Shown: piece after piece, positions 15,133 through 24,612 of the stretch | How positions within the stretch are numbered: the first letter of the stretch is position 1 | Layout of the letters: each line of letters starts with the position of its first letter | NCBI GenBank assembly: GCA_900315675.1 | Contig: OMZY01000008.1 | Location: forward strand, 1 to 64,000 | From: an uncultured Eubacteriales bacterium | GTDB taxonomy: Bacteria; Bacillota; Clostridia; Christensenellales; Aristaeellaceae | Direction of reading: 5' to 3' | Length of the DNA: 64,000 nucleotides | Notes under the pieces: generated by a model | Seen by the model: the letters and a program-made list of their open reading frames with translations, nothing else | What the model was told of the DNA's origin: nothing | Database searches by the model: none | Made by a program: the position numbers and the translations under genes

Positions 15133-18100
15133 ATGAGACTGAATCCTTTGCTGATGGAAAAACTGGCAGGACCGGAGGAATACGCGGCCGGAAGAGACCT
15201 GGAAGAAGCCGGTGCGGTAAAGACGGCGGAAGAAGACAAAGGCATGATCCGCTATACCGTGGCAGATCAGGGGCTGCAGGCAGTCACCCTGACCAGGCGG
15301 CTGGTGATCCACTGCGACTGTGACGTGTTTCTGCATAAAGGGTGCTGCAGGCATGCGGTGGCCGTGTTGTTTTACGCGGACCGCCGCAAGGTGCCGGAGA
15401 GCATGATGAAGAAACAGGCACCGGAGACCGCGGCGGAACTGACGGGGATGATCCTGCGGGAGATGCCGGCGGAGGCGAATGTCCGGCTGGAGGTGACCCT
15501 GGTACTGCCGCAGAAGGCGGGACAGGAGCTGCGGATCGGCCTGCGCACCGGGGAGAAAAAGCTGTATGTGATCAAGGATATCCGGGGATTCCTGGCTGCG
15601 ACGGATGAGAATGAGGTGCTGCAGCTGGGCAAGGATTTCACCTGGCAGCCGGAGTGGATGCGCTATACAGACGACGACACGCGGGTGCTGGATGTACTCC
15701 GGAAGCTTTGCGCTGCACAGGAACCGGCGGCGCGCAGCGGCAATTCATCCGCCAACAGGCTGATGAGGCTGCCGGATCCCTTTGCCAGGGAATTGCTGGA
15801 CCTGGACGGGGACACGGTGCTGCGGATTATGGATCAGAGCGGTAAAATTACGCATTGCAAGCCTTTGAGCGGCGTGCAGGTACCGCTGCATTTCGCGGTC
15901 AACCTGGGTCCCCGGGGCCTGCAGGTGAGCGGGAAGATTCCACCGGATCTCCAGCCGGTCACGGCTGACTGCGCCTGGGTTATGACCGGCGGAAACCTGA
16001 TCCGGACGGAAAAGGAACAGATACAGCTGATCCGGCTGATCTATGAAAACCAGTATGAAGGACGCTGCATCATGGAGTACCCGCTGGACGATACAGAGCG
16101 GGTGATCGGTGAGGTGCTGCCGTACCTGAAGATCCGCGGCGCGGTGGAAATCGGGGAAGAGCTGCGGCAGCGGCTGGTGCGTCTGCCCCTGAAGAGCGAG
16201 GTTTACCTGGACAAGGACGGAAAAAGCGTCATTGCTTCGGTTAGGTTCTCCTACGGGGATATTACGCTCAATCCCTTCGGGGCAGAAAAGAAAAAGATTA
16301 CCCTGGATAAGGGTGAACAGCTGCTGCTGCGGGACGCGGAGGGCGAGCACAGGGTGCTGGATATCCTGGCAAATGCCGGTTTCCGCGTGGGCAGGGAGAA
16401 TATCCGCCTGAGCGGGACGGATGCCGTGTTTGATTTTGTGGGAAAGGGCGTCAAGCGTCTGCAGGAAAACAGCGAGGTTTTCCTCAGCCGTGACTTTAAG
16501 CGGATTGTACCCAGGCGGCCGATTCTCTCCGGCAGTATCCGAATGAGCGGCGACCGGCTGGAACTGATGCTGACCCGGGACGGGGAACCCGTGGATGAAC
16601 TCCTGGAGCTGATTGAGGCGCTTAGCCGGAAACGGCGGTATTTCCGTCTCCGCACCGGGGAGTTCCTGGATCTGAACGACCTGGCCAGCTGGCAGGAGAC
16701 CGCGGCCGGGATCTATGAAGCGGCGGTACGGGACGGGAATGAACTGAACCGGGACACCATTGTGCTCCGGGCCTACCGCGCGGGATACCTGACCAGCATG
16801 TTGGAAAACAGCGGCGTCAAAATTGAAATGGATGAGCAGGTAAAGGCTCTTTCCGAAACGCTGGCGAACGGCGGCGGAGAAACGGAAGCGCCGGAGATGG
16901 CGCAGGGCCTGAGCCTGAGGGATTACCAGAAGCGCGGTTATGAATGGATGGCTGGTCTGGACAGGATGCACATGGGCGGAATCCTGGCGGATGAGATGGG
17001 CCTGGGAAAAACCGCACAGATCATCGCTCTGATGCTGGCCACCCGGGAAGCGGGACGCACCAGCCTGGTGGTTGCGCCCACCTCCCTTACCTACAACTGG
17101 CTCAGTGAATTCCGGAAGTTCGCGCCGGATCTGAGCGTGACGGTGCTGAGCGGAAACGGAACGCAGCGGGCGGAACTGATCCGGCATATTACGCAGAACA
17201 GCGATATGGACGTGGTCATTACCAGTTATCCGCTGATCCGCCGGGACATTACCCTGCTGAAGGAATATCCCTTTCGCTTTGTAATCCTGGATGAGGCACA
17301 GAATATCAAAAACGCGGGAAGCGTTGCGGCACAGGCGGTGAAGCAGCTGCAGGCAGATACCCGTTTTGCCCTGACCGGTACGCCGATGGAAAACGGCGTA
17401 GGCGAGCTCTGGAGCCTGTTTGACTTTGTGCTGCCGGGATATCTGCCGGGATATAACACTTTCCTGAGGAAATACCAGGACGGGGAGAATGCGGAGGATC
17501 TGCTGCGGAGGATTCAGCCGTTCCTGATCAGAAGACTGAAGCAGGACGTGCTGGAGGAACTGCCCGACAAGACCGAAACCACCATGACGGCCCGGATGAC
17601 GCCGGAACAGGAGCGTATCTACCGCGCAGCCCTGGAACGGCTGCGGCCGCAGATCAATAAACTCCTGGAGGAAAAGGGTGCGGGCAGGGGACACATTGAG
17701 GTGCTCAGCGCCATTACGGAACTGCGGGAGATCTGCTGCCATCCGTCGCTGGTCATGTCCGATTACCGCGGCGGGAGCGGCAAGGAGGAAATGCTGCTGG
17801 AGCTGATGCCGGAAATGATCCGGGAAGGCAGAAGGGTGCTGCTCTTCAGCCAGTTTACCAGCATGCTGAAACTGCTGCGGATCCGCCTGGAGGAAAGCGG
17901 ATTCTCCACCCTTTACCTGGACGGGGAGACGCCGGCGGGAGAACGGCTGACGATGGTGGACCGTTTCAACGGAGGGGAAGGGCAGATTTTCCTGATCAGC
18001 CTGAAGGCCGGCGGTTCCGGACTGAACCTTACCGGTGCGGATATGGTCATTCTGTATGATCCCTGGTGGAACCCGGCGGCGGAAGAACAGGCAACGGACC

Positions 18101-18285
18101 GGGCTCACCGGATCGGCCAGGAAAAGAAGGTGACCGTGATCCGTCTGGTGACCGGCGAAACCATAGAGGAGCAGGTTGTGGAACTCGGCGCGAGGAAAAA
18201 GGCCCTGTTCGAACGGCTGATCACGCCGGGAGAAACGGTGCTGAGCGGCATGAGCGAGCATGAGATCAGGGCGCTTTTTGAATAA
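15133..18285 (+). CDS. SNF2-family helicase with SWIM zinc finger
   Basis: 1050 residues. The N-terminal SWIM finger is CDCDVFLHKGCCRH (about 58-71). A middle bacterial SNF2-associated region follows. The ATPase core has motif I GLGKTAQ (about 620), DEAQ, LTGTPMENG, and in the second lobe LLFSQFTSM, SLKAGGSGLNLTGAD and DPWWNPAAEEQATDRAHRIGQ. It is expected to be a DNA translocase acting on DNA-protein complexes. SWIM-SNF2 proteins are common in Firmicutes; their target is not known. It stands alone between repeats and the CotH cluster. The ATG follows GGAGAG. Confidence 0.93.
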   Translation: MRLNPLLMEKLAGPEEYAAGRDLEEAGAVKTAEEDKGMIRYTVADQGLQAVTLTRRLVIHCDCDVFLHKGCCRHAVAVLFYADRRKVPESMMKKQAPETAAELTGMILREMPAEANVRLEVTLVLPQKAGQELRIGLRTGEKKLYVIKDIRGFLAATDENEVLQLGKDFTWQPEWMRYTDDDTRVLDVLRKLCAAQEPAARSGNSSANRLMRLPDPFARELLDLDGDTVLRIMDQSGKITHCKPLSGVQVPLHFAVNLGPRGLQVSGKIPPDLQPVTADCAWVMTGGNLIRTEKEQIQLIRLIYENQYEGRCIMEYPLDDTERVIGEVLPYLKIRGAVEIGEELRQRLVRLPLKSEVYLDKDGKSVIASVRFSYGDITLNPFGAEKKKITLDKGEQLLLRDAEGEHRVLDILANAGFRVGRENIRLSGTDAVFDFVGKGVKRLQENSEVFLSRDFKRIVPRRPILSGSIRMSGDRLELMLTRDGEPVDELLELIEALSRKRRYFRLRTGEFLDLNDLASWQETAAGIYEAAVRDGNELNRDTIVLRAYRAGYLTSMLENSGVKIEMDEQVKALSETLANGGGETEAPEMAQGLSLRDYQKRGYEWMAGLDRMHMGGILADEMGLGKTAQIIALMLATREAGRTSLVVAPTSLTYNWLSEFRKFAPDLSVTVLSGNGTQRAELIRHITQNSDMDVVITSYPLIRRDITLLKEYPFRFVILDEAQNIKNAGSVAAQAVKQLQADTRFALTGTPMENGVGELWSLFDFVLPGYLPGYNTFLRKYQDGENAEDLLRRIQPFLIRRLKQDVLEELPDKTETTMTARMTPEQERIYRAALERLRPQINKLLEEKGAGRGHIEVLSAITELREICCHPSLVMSDYRGGSGKEEMLLELMPEMIREGRRVLLFSQFTSMLKLLRIRLEESGFSTLYLDGETPAGERLTMVDRFNGGEGQIFLISLKAGGSGLNLTGADMVILYDPWWNPAAEEQATDRAHRIGQEKKVTVIRLVTGETIEEQVVELGARKKALFERLITPGETVLSGMSEHEIRALFE

Positions 18286-18504
18286 ACACACGCCTGTTCA
18301 GGCAGAACCGTGGACATATCCTGCTTTGCAGAATGTGATATTTTATTCATAAATCATTGTTCCCCGGAACGATAAGCCATGGTGAATCGTTTGTTATTAC
18401 CGGGAGGATTATACGCTGATGTTTATGAGTATATATCATTCGTCATGTTACACTTTCCGGACTTCATTACCCGGAAGATCTCCGCTGCTGAAAGCAGGAA
18501 GATG

Positions 18505-18534
18505 TTTGCAGAGAACCCGTGTTTGTGGTATAAT
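18505..18534 (+). promoter_or_regulatory. Promoter of the CotH/VTC/AAA cluster
   Basis: -35 TTGCAG (18506-18511), 17-base spacer, -10 TATAAT (18529-18534) with an extended TGG before it. It lies 39 bases before the CotH start. The rest of the spacer 18286-18504 shows nothing else clear. Confidence 0.75.
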
Positions 18535-18572
18535 TCTTAAGATTTGTAATCATGCGGAAGGAGGGGAAATCC

Positions 18573-21500
18573 ATGGACAGAAATCAGAATAATGAGGGAC
18601 GCCGTGCGGTTTCCCGCGCAACGAAACTGCGCCGCCGCAAGATCAGGATGAACTTTTTCCTGCTGGCCGGGTTTACCGCACTGATTGCTTTGATTATCCT
18701 GGTTACGCCGAAAGACGCGACTCGCCGGGCCACCTATTCCTTCGCAACGGAATCCGGTCTGGCCGAGGATAGCGCTGGCGAGGCCATCAGTACGTATGAC
18801 GGACTGATCATCAGTGAGGTCATGTCCTCCAACGCTACCGCCGTGACCGATGAGAACGGCAAATATGCTGACTGGATCGAAATCTGGAACAGCTCGGACC
18901 ATATCATCAATCTGGAGCATGTGGGCCTGAGCGATAAGGGAGACCGGATCAGCTTCCTGTTCCCGGCGATCAGCCTGGAGCCCGACGGCCGGCTGATTGT
19001 TTTCTGTGACAATACAAACCAGAGCAGCGTGAACAGACCCCTGCATGCCAAGTTCAAGCTCAGCGCAGGAGAGACGGTTTTCCTGTATGAAAACTCCTAT
19101 CTGATTGACAGCTGCAAATATCCCATCATGACCAGTGATGAGAGCTACGCGCTGACGGTCAACGGTTTTGAGGTCGTTTCCTGGTACAGCCCCGGTTTTG
19201 AAAACACGGAAGAGGGCAACCGTATGTACAGAGAAAGCATTTCCGTGTCCGACGGTTCCATCGTGATCAACGAGATCATGGCAGATCCTGTCACCGGGCT
19301 GCGGGATGACGACGATGAGCTGTGCGACTGGGTTGAACTTTATAACACCACCAACCGGGAGATCTCCCTGGCGGGTCTCGGACTGAGCGACAACGAAAGC
19401 AAACCGCTGAAATGGCGTTTCCCGGACAATGCGTCCATTCCGGCCAACGGATACTATATTGTGCTGTGCACCGGCAAGGACCGGATGGATCGGGTGAAGA
19501 GCGCTCCCCATACCAACTTCAGGATCAGCGCGGAGAAGGAAACGGTGATTCTGTCAGACAGCCAGGGCCATGTCCTGGACCGCGTGATGATTGACAACCT
19601 GCCGCTGGACTGCAGCTGGGGCCGGAATGATTACGGCCAGATGCAGGTGTTCCAGACGCCTACGCCGTCTCTGCCGAACAACCGGTCAGGCTTTCTCCAG
19701 ATGGATATTAATCTCCGGGCGCTGAACAAGACCGGAGTCTATATCAGCGAAGTGATGGCCAGTAACGACTCCGTTACGACTTATCCGAACGGCTCAAATA
19801 CCGACTGGGTGGAAATCTTCAACTCCGGAACGGAGGCGGTGGACCTGTCCGGCTGGGGACTGAGCGACCGGCTGGACCACGGCAGAAAATGGCAGTTCCC
19901 CGTCGGGACTTCCATCAATCCGGGTGAATACAAGGTGGTTATGTGCGACGGTGTGAATGAGAAAAACACCAATATGGAACCGCATGCCTCCTTCAAAGTC
20001 GGAAAGCTGAAAATGGAAACCATAACCCTGACAGATCCGACAGGCAGAGTGCTGGACAAGGTCAATCTTCCGGAAATGAGAACGGATGTATCCTTCGGCC
20101 GCACCTCCGGAATGGCAGGGCTTTTTTATTATGATACGCCCACACCGTTCCAGCAGAACGGAAACGGATTCACCGGCTACGCGCCCAAGCCGTCCTTCTC
20201 TGTGGAACCGGGCCAGTATTTTAACCCGGTTTACGTGGAAATCAACGTTCCGGAAGGGACACAGGTTTTCTATACGGAAGACTGCACCACACCGGATCAG
20301 AATTCCATTCCCTACAACGGGGAACGGCTGGAAATCAAAAACATCGCCGTGCTCCGGGCCAGGGCTTATGCCACCGGCGATATGCGGCCCAGCGACGTGA
20401 TCACCGGAACGTACCTGGTGAACAAATACCACGGCCTGCCGATCGCCTGTGTCGTGACCGACCCGGATAACCTGTGGGATCCGGAGAACGGTATGCTGAC
20501 CGTAGGCGAAAACGCGAATAAGGAAAAGCTGCCTTTCAAGAATACAGTGTACCGCAAGGTCAAGGATTCGGGGCAGAAATTCGAATGCTATCTGGAAATC
20601 TATGACGATAGCGGCAACAAACTGATCAGTCAGGGCGCGGCGTTCTCCACCATGGGTGACTTTTCCCTGGATATGCCCCAGAAGAGCTTCAAGTTCCGGG
20701 CCAAGAGCCTGTACGGAGAAAAGACTTTTGCCGCGAAACTGTTCCCGGACCGGGAGTTTACGGAGTTTAAAGGGCTGGTTTTGCGTAACAGCGGTAACGA
20801 CAGCATGTTTACACGCCTGCAGGACGGCTTCCAGAGCCGGCTGATGGATTACTGTGATTCCAAGGTGGCCCACCAGGCCTGGAAACCCTACGCCGTTTAC
20901 CTGAACGGCATTTACTGGGGCAATATGAACCTGCGGGAGCGGACGGACCGGTTTATGCTGGCACAGCATGAAGGGCTTTCCCTGGAAGACGCGGACAAGA
21001 TTACGCTGCTGCAGGCCAGCGGCCGGGTCAAAGACGGTTCCAACAAGGCCTTTAAGGCGATGCTGAAAAAGATCAAAGCAGGCAATCCGGCCAAGAATGA
21101 AGAGGACCTGCAGTACATCCTGGATAATGTGGATGTGGACAACCTCTTCGAATATATGGGCTTTGAGATGTTCTTCGGCAACAGCGATATCGGTAATACC
21201 CGCTTCTACCGTTTCGATGTGGACGGCAGCAAATGGAAATGGGTGCTGTTCGACGTGGACTACGGTCTGTATGATTCAGGATTCAACAGCCCCTGGAGCT
21301 ATACCAAGGCAAAGGGTATGGGTGAAAAGGGCATTGACAACACCATCTTCATGAAGCTGCTGAGCGTGCCGGAATACAAGGATAAGTTCCTGACGATCTA
21401 CGGCAATATTTTCCGGACGCTGACCACCGAGGTCATGGAAAAGAAGCTGGATGAACTGGTCGCGATCATTGAACCGGAAATGAAGATGCACTGGGATACC

Positions 21501-21719
21501 TGGGGCCCGAAGAATGACAAATCAGTCATTTTTGACGTGCCGACAACTCCGGAAGGCGCCTACCGCTACTGGGAGCAGCGGGTGAACAGACTGCGCAACG
21601 TCATCCGGAAGCGTCCGACCAGGCTGTGGGATTTTACACAGGACGCTTTCAACCTGACGGACAATGATATGAACAAGTACTTCGGACCCAGGCCTGAAAT
21701 GCCTGCCAATGTGGTTTAA
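18573..21719 (+). CDS. Lamin-tail and CotH-kinase domain surface protein
   Basis: 1048 residues from ATG 18573 (AAGGAGGGG 7 bases upstream; an in-frame ATG at 18552 lacks a site). One N-terminal membrane helix near residues 25-45 anchors it, with the rest outside. Three lamin-tail domains follow (starting LIISEVMSSN, IVINEIMADP, VYISEVMASN), then a chitobiase-C-like segment (PVYVEINVPEGTQVFYT), then a CotH kinase domain (KSFKFRAKSLYGEK, YWGNMNLRERTDRF, FDVDYGLYD). CotH proteins are known protein kinases in spore coats; this one is probably an envelope-anchored kinase. DUF4956 and VTC partners follow, a grouping seen in other bacteria. Confidence 0.88.
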   Translation: MDRNQNNEGRRAVSRATKLRRRKIRMNFFLLAGFTALIALIILVTPKDATRRATYSFATESGLAEDSAGEAISTYDGLIISEVMSSNATAVTDENGKYADWIEIWNSSDHIINLEHVGLSDKGDRISFLFPAISLEPDGRLIVFCDNTNQSSVNRPLHAKFKLSAGETVFLYENSYLIDSCKYPIMTSDESYALTVNGFEVVSWYSPGFENTEEGNRMYRESISVSDGSIVINEIMADPVTGLRDDDDELCDWVELYNTTNREISLAGLGLSDNESKPLKWRFPDNASIPANGYYIVLCTGKDRMDRVKSAPHTNFRISAEKETVILSDSQGHVLDRVMIDNLPLDCSWGRNDYGQMQVFQTPTPSLPNNRSGFLQMDINLRALNKTGVYISEVMASNDSVTTYPNGSNTDWVEIFNSGTEAVDLSGWGLSDRLDHGRKWQFPVGTSINPGEYKVVMCDGVNEKNTNMEPHASFKVGKLKMETITLTDPTGRVLDKVNLPEMRTDVSFGRTSGMAGLFYYDTPTPFQQNGNGFTGYAPKPSFSVEPGQYFNPVYVEINVPEGTQVFYTEDCTTPDQNSIPYNGERLEIKNIAVLRARAYATGDMRPSDVITGTYLVNKYHGLPIACVVTDPDNLWDPENGMLTVGENANKEKLPFKNTVYRKVKDSGQKFECYLEIYDDSGNKLISQGAAFSTMGDFSLDMPQKSFKFRAKSLYGEKTFAAKLFPDREFTEFKGLVLRNSGNDSMFTRLQDGFQSRLMDYCDSKVAHQAWKPYAVYLNGIYWGNMNLRERTDRFMLAQHEGLSLEDADKITLLQASGRVKDGSNKAFKAMLKKIKAGNPAKNEEDLQYILDNVDVDNLFEYMGFEMFFGNSDIGNTRFYRFDVDGSKWKWVLFDVDYGLYDSGFNSPWSYTKAKGMGEKGIDNTIFMKLLSVPEYKDKFLTIYGNIFRTLTTEVMEKKLDELVAIIEPEMKMHWDTWGPKNDKSVIFDVPTTPEGAYRYWEQRVNRLRNVIRKRPTRLWDFTQDAFNLTDNDMNKYFGPRPEMPANVV

Positions 21720-21756
21720 TCTCAAGATTTAATCCAATTCAAGGAGGAATTCCCCT

Positions 21757-22467
21757 ATGTTTATCTCGACTGCCTACGCTGCGGGAGCCAAAACAATCCT
21801 GAAAAACGAATCCAGTCTGAGCGATTATTTTCTCAGCCAGTTTGAGAATCTGACGCCCTGGAAGATCATCATCGGTCTGGTCATGGGCTGCATCGTCGGA
21901 CTGATTATCGCTTTTGTTTACAAGCGCTGCTATCGCGGCGTGCTGTACAGCCCCACTTTTTCCATGACGCTGATGATGCTGACGCTGATTACAACGCCTG
22001 TGGTTATGTGTATCAAGAGCGATATCGCGTTGAGTATGGGTATGGTGGGTGCTCTGAGTATCGTCCGTTTCCGTACGGCAGTCAAGGATCCCATGGATAC
22101 AGCCTACATGTTCTGGGCGCTGACAATGGGTATTCTGCTGGGCGCAGAATTGTATGTACACGCGCTGGCGGTGGTGCTGGGCATCAGCGTGATCCTGATC
22201 GCGATGACCTTTATCCGCTTCCGCAATCCCAACGCTTACCTGCTGGTGGTCCACTATGACGACTATGCCGAGTCAGAGATTACACAGCTGCTGCGGCGGA
22301 CTGTCCGTCAGCGGAAGCTGCGCAGCAAGACCGTGACCCGCTCCGGTGCTGAAATGACCGTGGAAGTCCGCCTGGACAGCAAGCAGGACCTGGTCAGCGC
22401 TGTGCTGAATATCGAAGGCGTTCATGACGCTACCCTGGTAGCCTGCCAGGTAGAAGCAGGAACCTGA
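21757..22467 (+). CDS. DUF4956 family membrane protein
   Basis: 236 residues. Four membrane helices occupy about residues 38-57, 67-87, 93-110 and 120-152. The conserved loop MGMVGALSIVRFRTAVKDP is diagnostic of DUF4956. The cytosolic C-terminal domain (about 155-236) resembles a small alpha/beta fold. Function is not known; DUF4956 genes are often next to CotH and VTC genes, so it may be a channel or scaffold for that pair. GGAGGA precedes the ATG. The end of the gene forms one arm of the hairpin at 22456-22483. Confidence 0.85.
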   Translation: MFISTAYAAGAKTILKNESSLSDYFLSQFENLTPWKIIIGLVMGCIVGLIIAFVYKRCYRGVLYSPTFSMTLMMLTLITTPVVMCIKSDIALSMGMVGALSIVRFRTAVKDPMDTAYMFWALTMGILLGAELYVHALAVVLGISVILIAMTFIRFRNPNAYLLVVHYDDYAESEITQLLRRTVRQRKLRSKTVTRSGAEMTVEVRLDSKQDLVSAVLNIEGVHDATLVACQVEAGT

Positions 22468-22483
22468 TGAATCAGGTTCCTGC
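22456..22483 (+). terminator. Hairpin spanning the DUF4956 stop codon
   Basis: Perfect 13-base arms GCAGGAACCTGAT and ATCAGGTTCCTGC separated by GA. The first arm is the coding end including the TGA stop. No T-run follows, so it may stabilise the mRNA 3' end rather than terminate. Confidence 0.6.
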
Positions 22484-22487
22484 AATG

Positions 22488-22515
22488 CAGAATTCAGAAT
22501 TCAGAATTCAGAATG
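22488..22515. repeat. Heptad repeat (CAGAATT x4)
   Basis: Four consecutive seven-base units CAGAATT, CAGAATT, CAGAATT, CAGAATG between the DUF4956 and VTC genes. Confidence 0.85.
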
Positions 22516-22629
22516 ATGAATGGTGAACACGATCATGAAGATTGAATGTGTTTTTAATTCATTCTTCATTTATTGACGCCTGTTATAAGGTATACTGTGA
22601 ACCGTTCTGAAGAAAACGGTTCAGATATA

Positions 22630-22664
22630 ATTGTTAATTATACATTGTTAATTGTTAATTGAGA
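22630..22664. repeat. Heptad repeat (ATTGTTA variant)
   Basis: ATTGTTA, ATTATAC, ATTGTTA, ATTGTTA, ATTGAGA: five units of exactly seven bases ending at the AGAAGGGGGGG ribosome-binding site of the VTC gene. Confidence 0.8.
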
Positions 22665-22682
22665 AGAAGGGGGGGATCCGCG

Positions 22683-23399
22683 GTGTCCATGAACACACTG
22701 CCGCTCCGGCATGAGCTGAAGTACTTTATCAACGAGCGGCAGTATTTTGTGTTGTCCGGTATCCTGGACGGAATACTGAACCGCGATCCCAACGGAGACG
22801 AATACAACGAGTACCATATCCGCTCCCTGTACTTTGACACGGTGTTCAACAACGCGTTCGTGGATAAGATGAGCGGTGTGCAGAACCGTGATAAGTACCG
22901 GATCCGGATTTACAATTTCAGCGACAAGATCATCAAGCTTGAATGCAAGACCAAGGTCGGCAGCCTGATCTCCAAACGCAGCATTTCCATTCCGAAGCTT
23001 CTGTGCGAGCAGCTGATGGCCGGAGATCCGGCCGGGCTGGAAACCACACGCAGCGGCCTGCTGAACGATGTGTTCCGGGAAATGACGGTGAACCTGCTGC
23101 GACCGGTGGTACTGGTGGACTATGTGCGGGAAGCCTATCTCCATCCGGCGGAAGAGGTGCGGATCACCTTTGACAAACAGCTGCGGACCGGACTGTGGAG
23201 CAAGGATCTGTTCAATCCCTATGTACCGACGGTTCCTCCCTTTGACGAGAACCTGATGATTCTGGAAGTCAAGTATAACAAGAGCCTGCCTTCCTATATC
23301 CGTGATATCCTGAATACCTATTGCCAGGGCGCGCTGCCAAGCGCCATCAGTAAATATACCTGGTGCCGCCGGTTTGAATTCCCCGGGGAGGAGTCATAA
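22683..23399 (+). CDS. VTC-domain polyphosphate polymerase-like protein
   Basis: About 238 residues, all one VTC domain. Seen: RHELKYFI at the start, IRSLYFDT, KYRIRIYN, KLECKTKVG and LEVKYNKSLP, which supply the basic and acidic residues lining the tunnel of VTC polyphosphate polymerases. Known family members polymerise ATP gamma-phosphate into polyphosphate. With a CotH kinase and DUF4956 nearby, it may supply polyphosphate to an envelope process. Start: GTG 22683 has the better spacing to the purine-rich site; ATG 22689 is two codons later and equally plausible. Confidence 0.85.
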   Translation: MSMNTLPLRHELKYFINERQYFVLSGILDGILNRDPNGDEYNEYHIRSLYFDTVFNNAFVDKMSGVQNRDKYRIRIYNFSDKIIKLECKTKVGSLISKRSISIPKLLCEQLMAGDPAGLETTRSGLLNDVFREMTVNLLRPVVLVDYVREAYLHPAEEVRITFDKQLRTGLWSKDLFNPYVPTVPPFDENLMILEVKYNKSLPSYIRDILNTYCQGALPSAISKYTWCRRFEFPGEES

Positions 23400-23403
23400 A
23401 CAT

Positions 23404-24588
23404 ATGATCAAACGCCTGAGATCCGTCTGCCTGATTCTGCTGGTTCTTTCCGTGGTGATTTCATCCGGCTGCGCTGCGGCGGAAAAGAGTATTCTGCTGA
23501 CATTTACCGGAGACTGCACCCTGGGCAGTGAGGAGGCCACCCGTCCGCGGGAGGATTCCTTCGACTCGCTGGCGGCATCGAAGGGCTTAGACTATTTCTT
23601 TGATAACTTCAGGACGATGTTTGAGAATGACGACCAGACGGTCATCAATTTCGAAGGCGTTCTGTCTGATAACAAGTTCCAGGAGTCCAGGACAAAGCGT
23701 TACCGTTTCCGCGGCCCGACGGACTTCGTGAAGATCCTGACAGGGTCCTCCATTGAAACCTGCAGCCTGGCCAACAACCATATCGGCGACTTCGGCAAAC
23801 AGGGGGAGGAAAGCACCAAAGCGACCCTGGACGCAAACAATATCGGCTGGTTCCAGAATTACAAGTATTATATCTATGAAAAGGAAGGCATTAAGGTTGC
23901 CTTCATTGCCCTGGAAAACAGAACGGTCTATAAAGAGTTCGAAAAGATCAAGAAAATGATCACGAAACTCAAGGAGACCGGGGAAGCCAACGCCATTGTG
24001 GTCTGCTGGCACACCGGACTGGAATACCGGGGAGCGCATGAGACCAATACGGAGAGCACTTCCCAGGCGCTGATCCGCTACGGCGCGGACCTGGTCGTGA
24101 TTACCCATCCGCACGTGCTGCAGGGAATCCAGGTGTACAATAACCGCTGTATTTTCTATTCCATGGGCAATTTCGTGTTCGGCGGCAACAGCGCGATCCG
24201 GACGGAAAAGTTCAAGATTGATCAGACAGTCACCTCCCTGTACAGCATGGTGGTGCAGGTGAAGCTGCTGTTTACCAACGACGGAAAGTATCTGGGTCAG
24301 CTGCCGGTGATCTATCCGGTTTATACCAGCAGCGCGGCTCCGGTGAACAATTATCAGCCCTACCGGGCTAACGTGGAGGAAGCGGCGGCCGTACGGGCGG
24401 CCATCCAGCAGGATTCCAGTTTCGAACTGCCGGAGATCACCGCGGACGCGGACGGACTGAGCCGGATGGAAATGGATTACCTGGCAGCTTTCGACGGCGT
24501 GGGGATTCCCGAGAGCGAGGATGACGGCCCCCAGGGGAAGCCGGAGGCTTCCAATCCGTCTCCCACCCGGAAGACTAAAGGACAATGA
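23404..24588 (+). CDS. CapA/PgsA-family lipoprotein (metallophosphatase-like)
   Basis: 394 residues from ATG 23404. Signal sequence KRLRSVCLILLVLSVVIS with lipobox-like SSGC, so probably a lipoprotein. The CapA fold shows FTGDCTLGS, INFEGVLSD, SLANNHIGDFG, VCWHTGLEY and VITHPHVLQG, the metal-binding motifs of the calcineurin-like CapA family first known from poly-gamma-glutamate capsules. No capB or capC is nearby, so a capsule role is not supported. More likely it acts on a phosphate or polymer at the surface with the CotH/VTC genes. The C-terminal 30 residues are Pro/Ser/Glu-rich. Confidence 0.82.
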   Translation: MIKRLRSVCLILLVLSVVISSGCAAAEKSILLTFTGDCTLGSEEATRPREDSFDSLAASKGLDYFFDNFRTMFENDDQTVINFEGVLSDNKFQESRTKRYRFRGPTDFVKILTGSSIETCSLANNHIGDFGKQGEESTKATLDANNIGWFQNYKYYIYEKEGIKVAFIALENRTVYKEFEKIKKMITKLKETGEANAIVVCWHTGLEYRGAHETNTESTSQALIRYGADLVVITHPHVLQGIQVYNNRCIFYSMGNFVFGGNSAIRTEKFKIDQTVTSLYSMVVQVKLLFTNDGKYLGQLPVIYPVYTSSAAPVNNYQPYRANVEEAAAVRAAIQQDSSFELPEITADADGLSRMEMDYLAAFDGVGIPESEDDGPQGKPEASNPSPTRKTKGQ

Positions 24589-24612
24589 TCACTCCAGGGG
24601 AGGCAAACATAC

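Noticed and set aside
15745..18291. 848-codon open frame on the minus strand
   Set aside because: It is the antisense shadow of the SNF2 gene, which has all helicase motifs; GC-rich codon bias keeps the opposite frame open.
23404..24588. Poly-gamma-glutamate capsule synthesis
   Set aside because: CapA alone is not enough: capB and capC are absent, and CapA-fold lipoproteins occur in many other settings.
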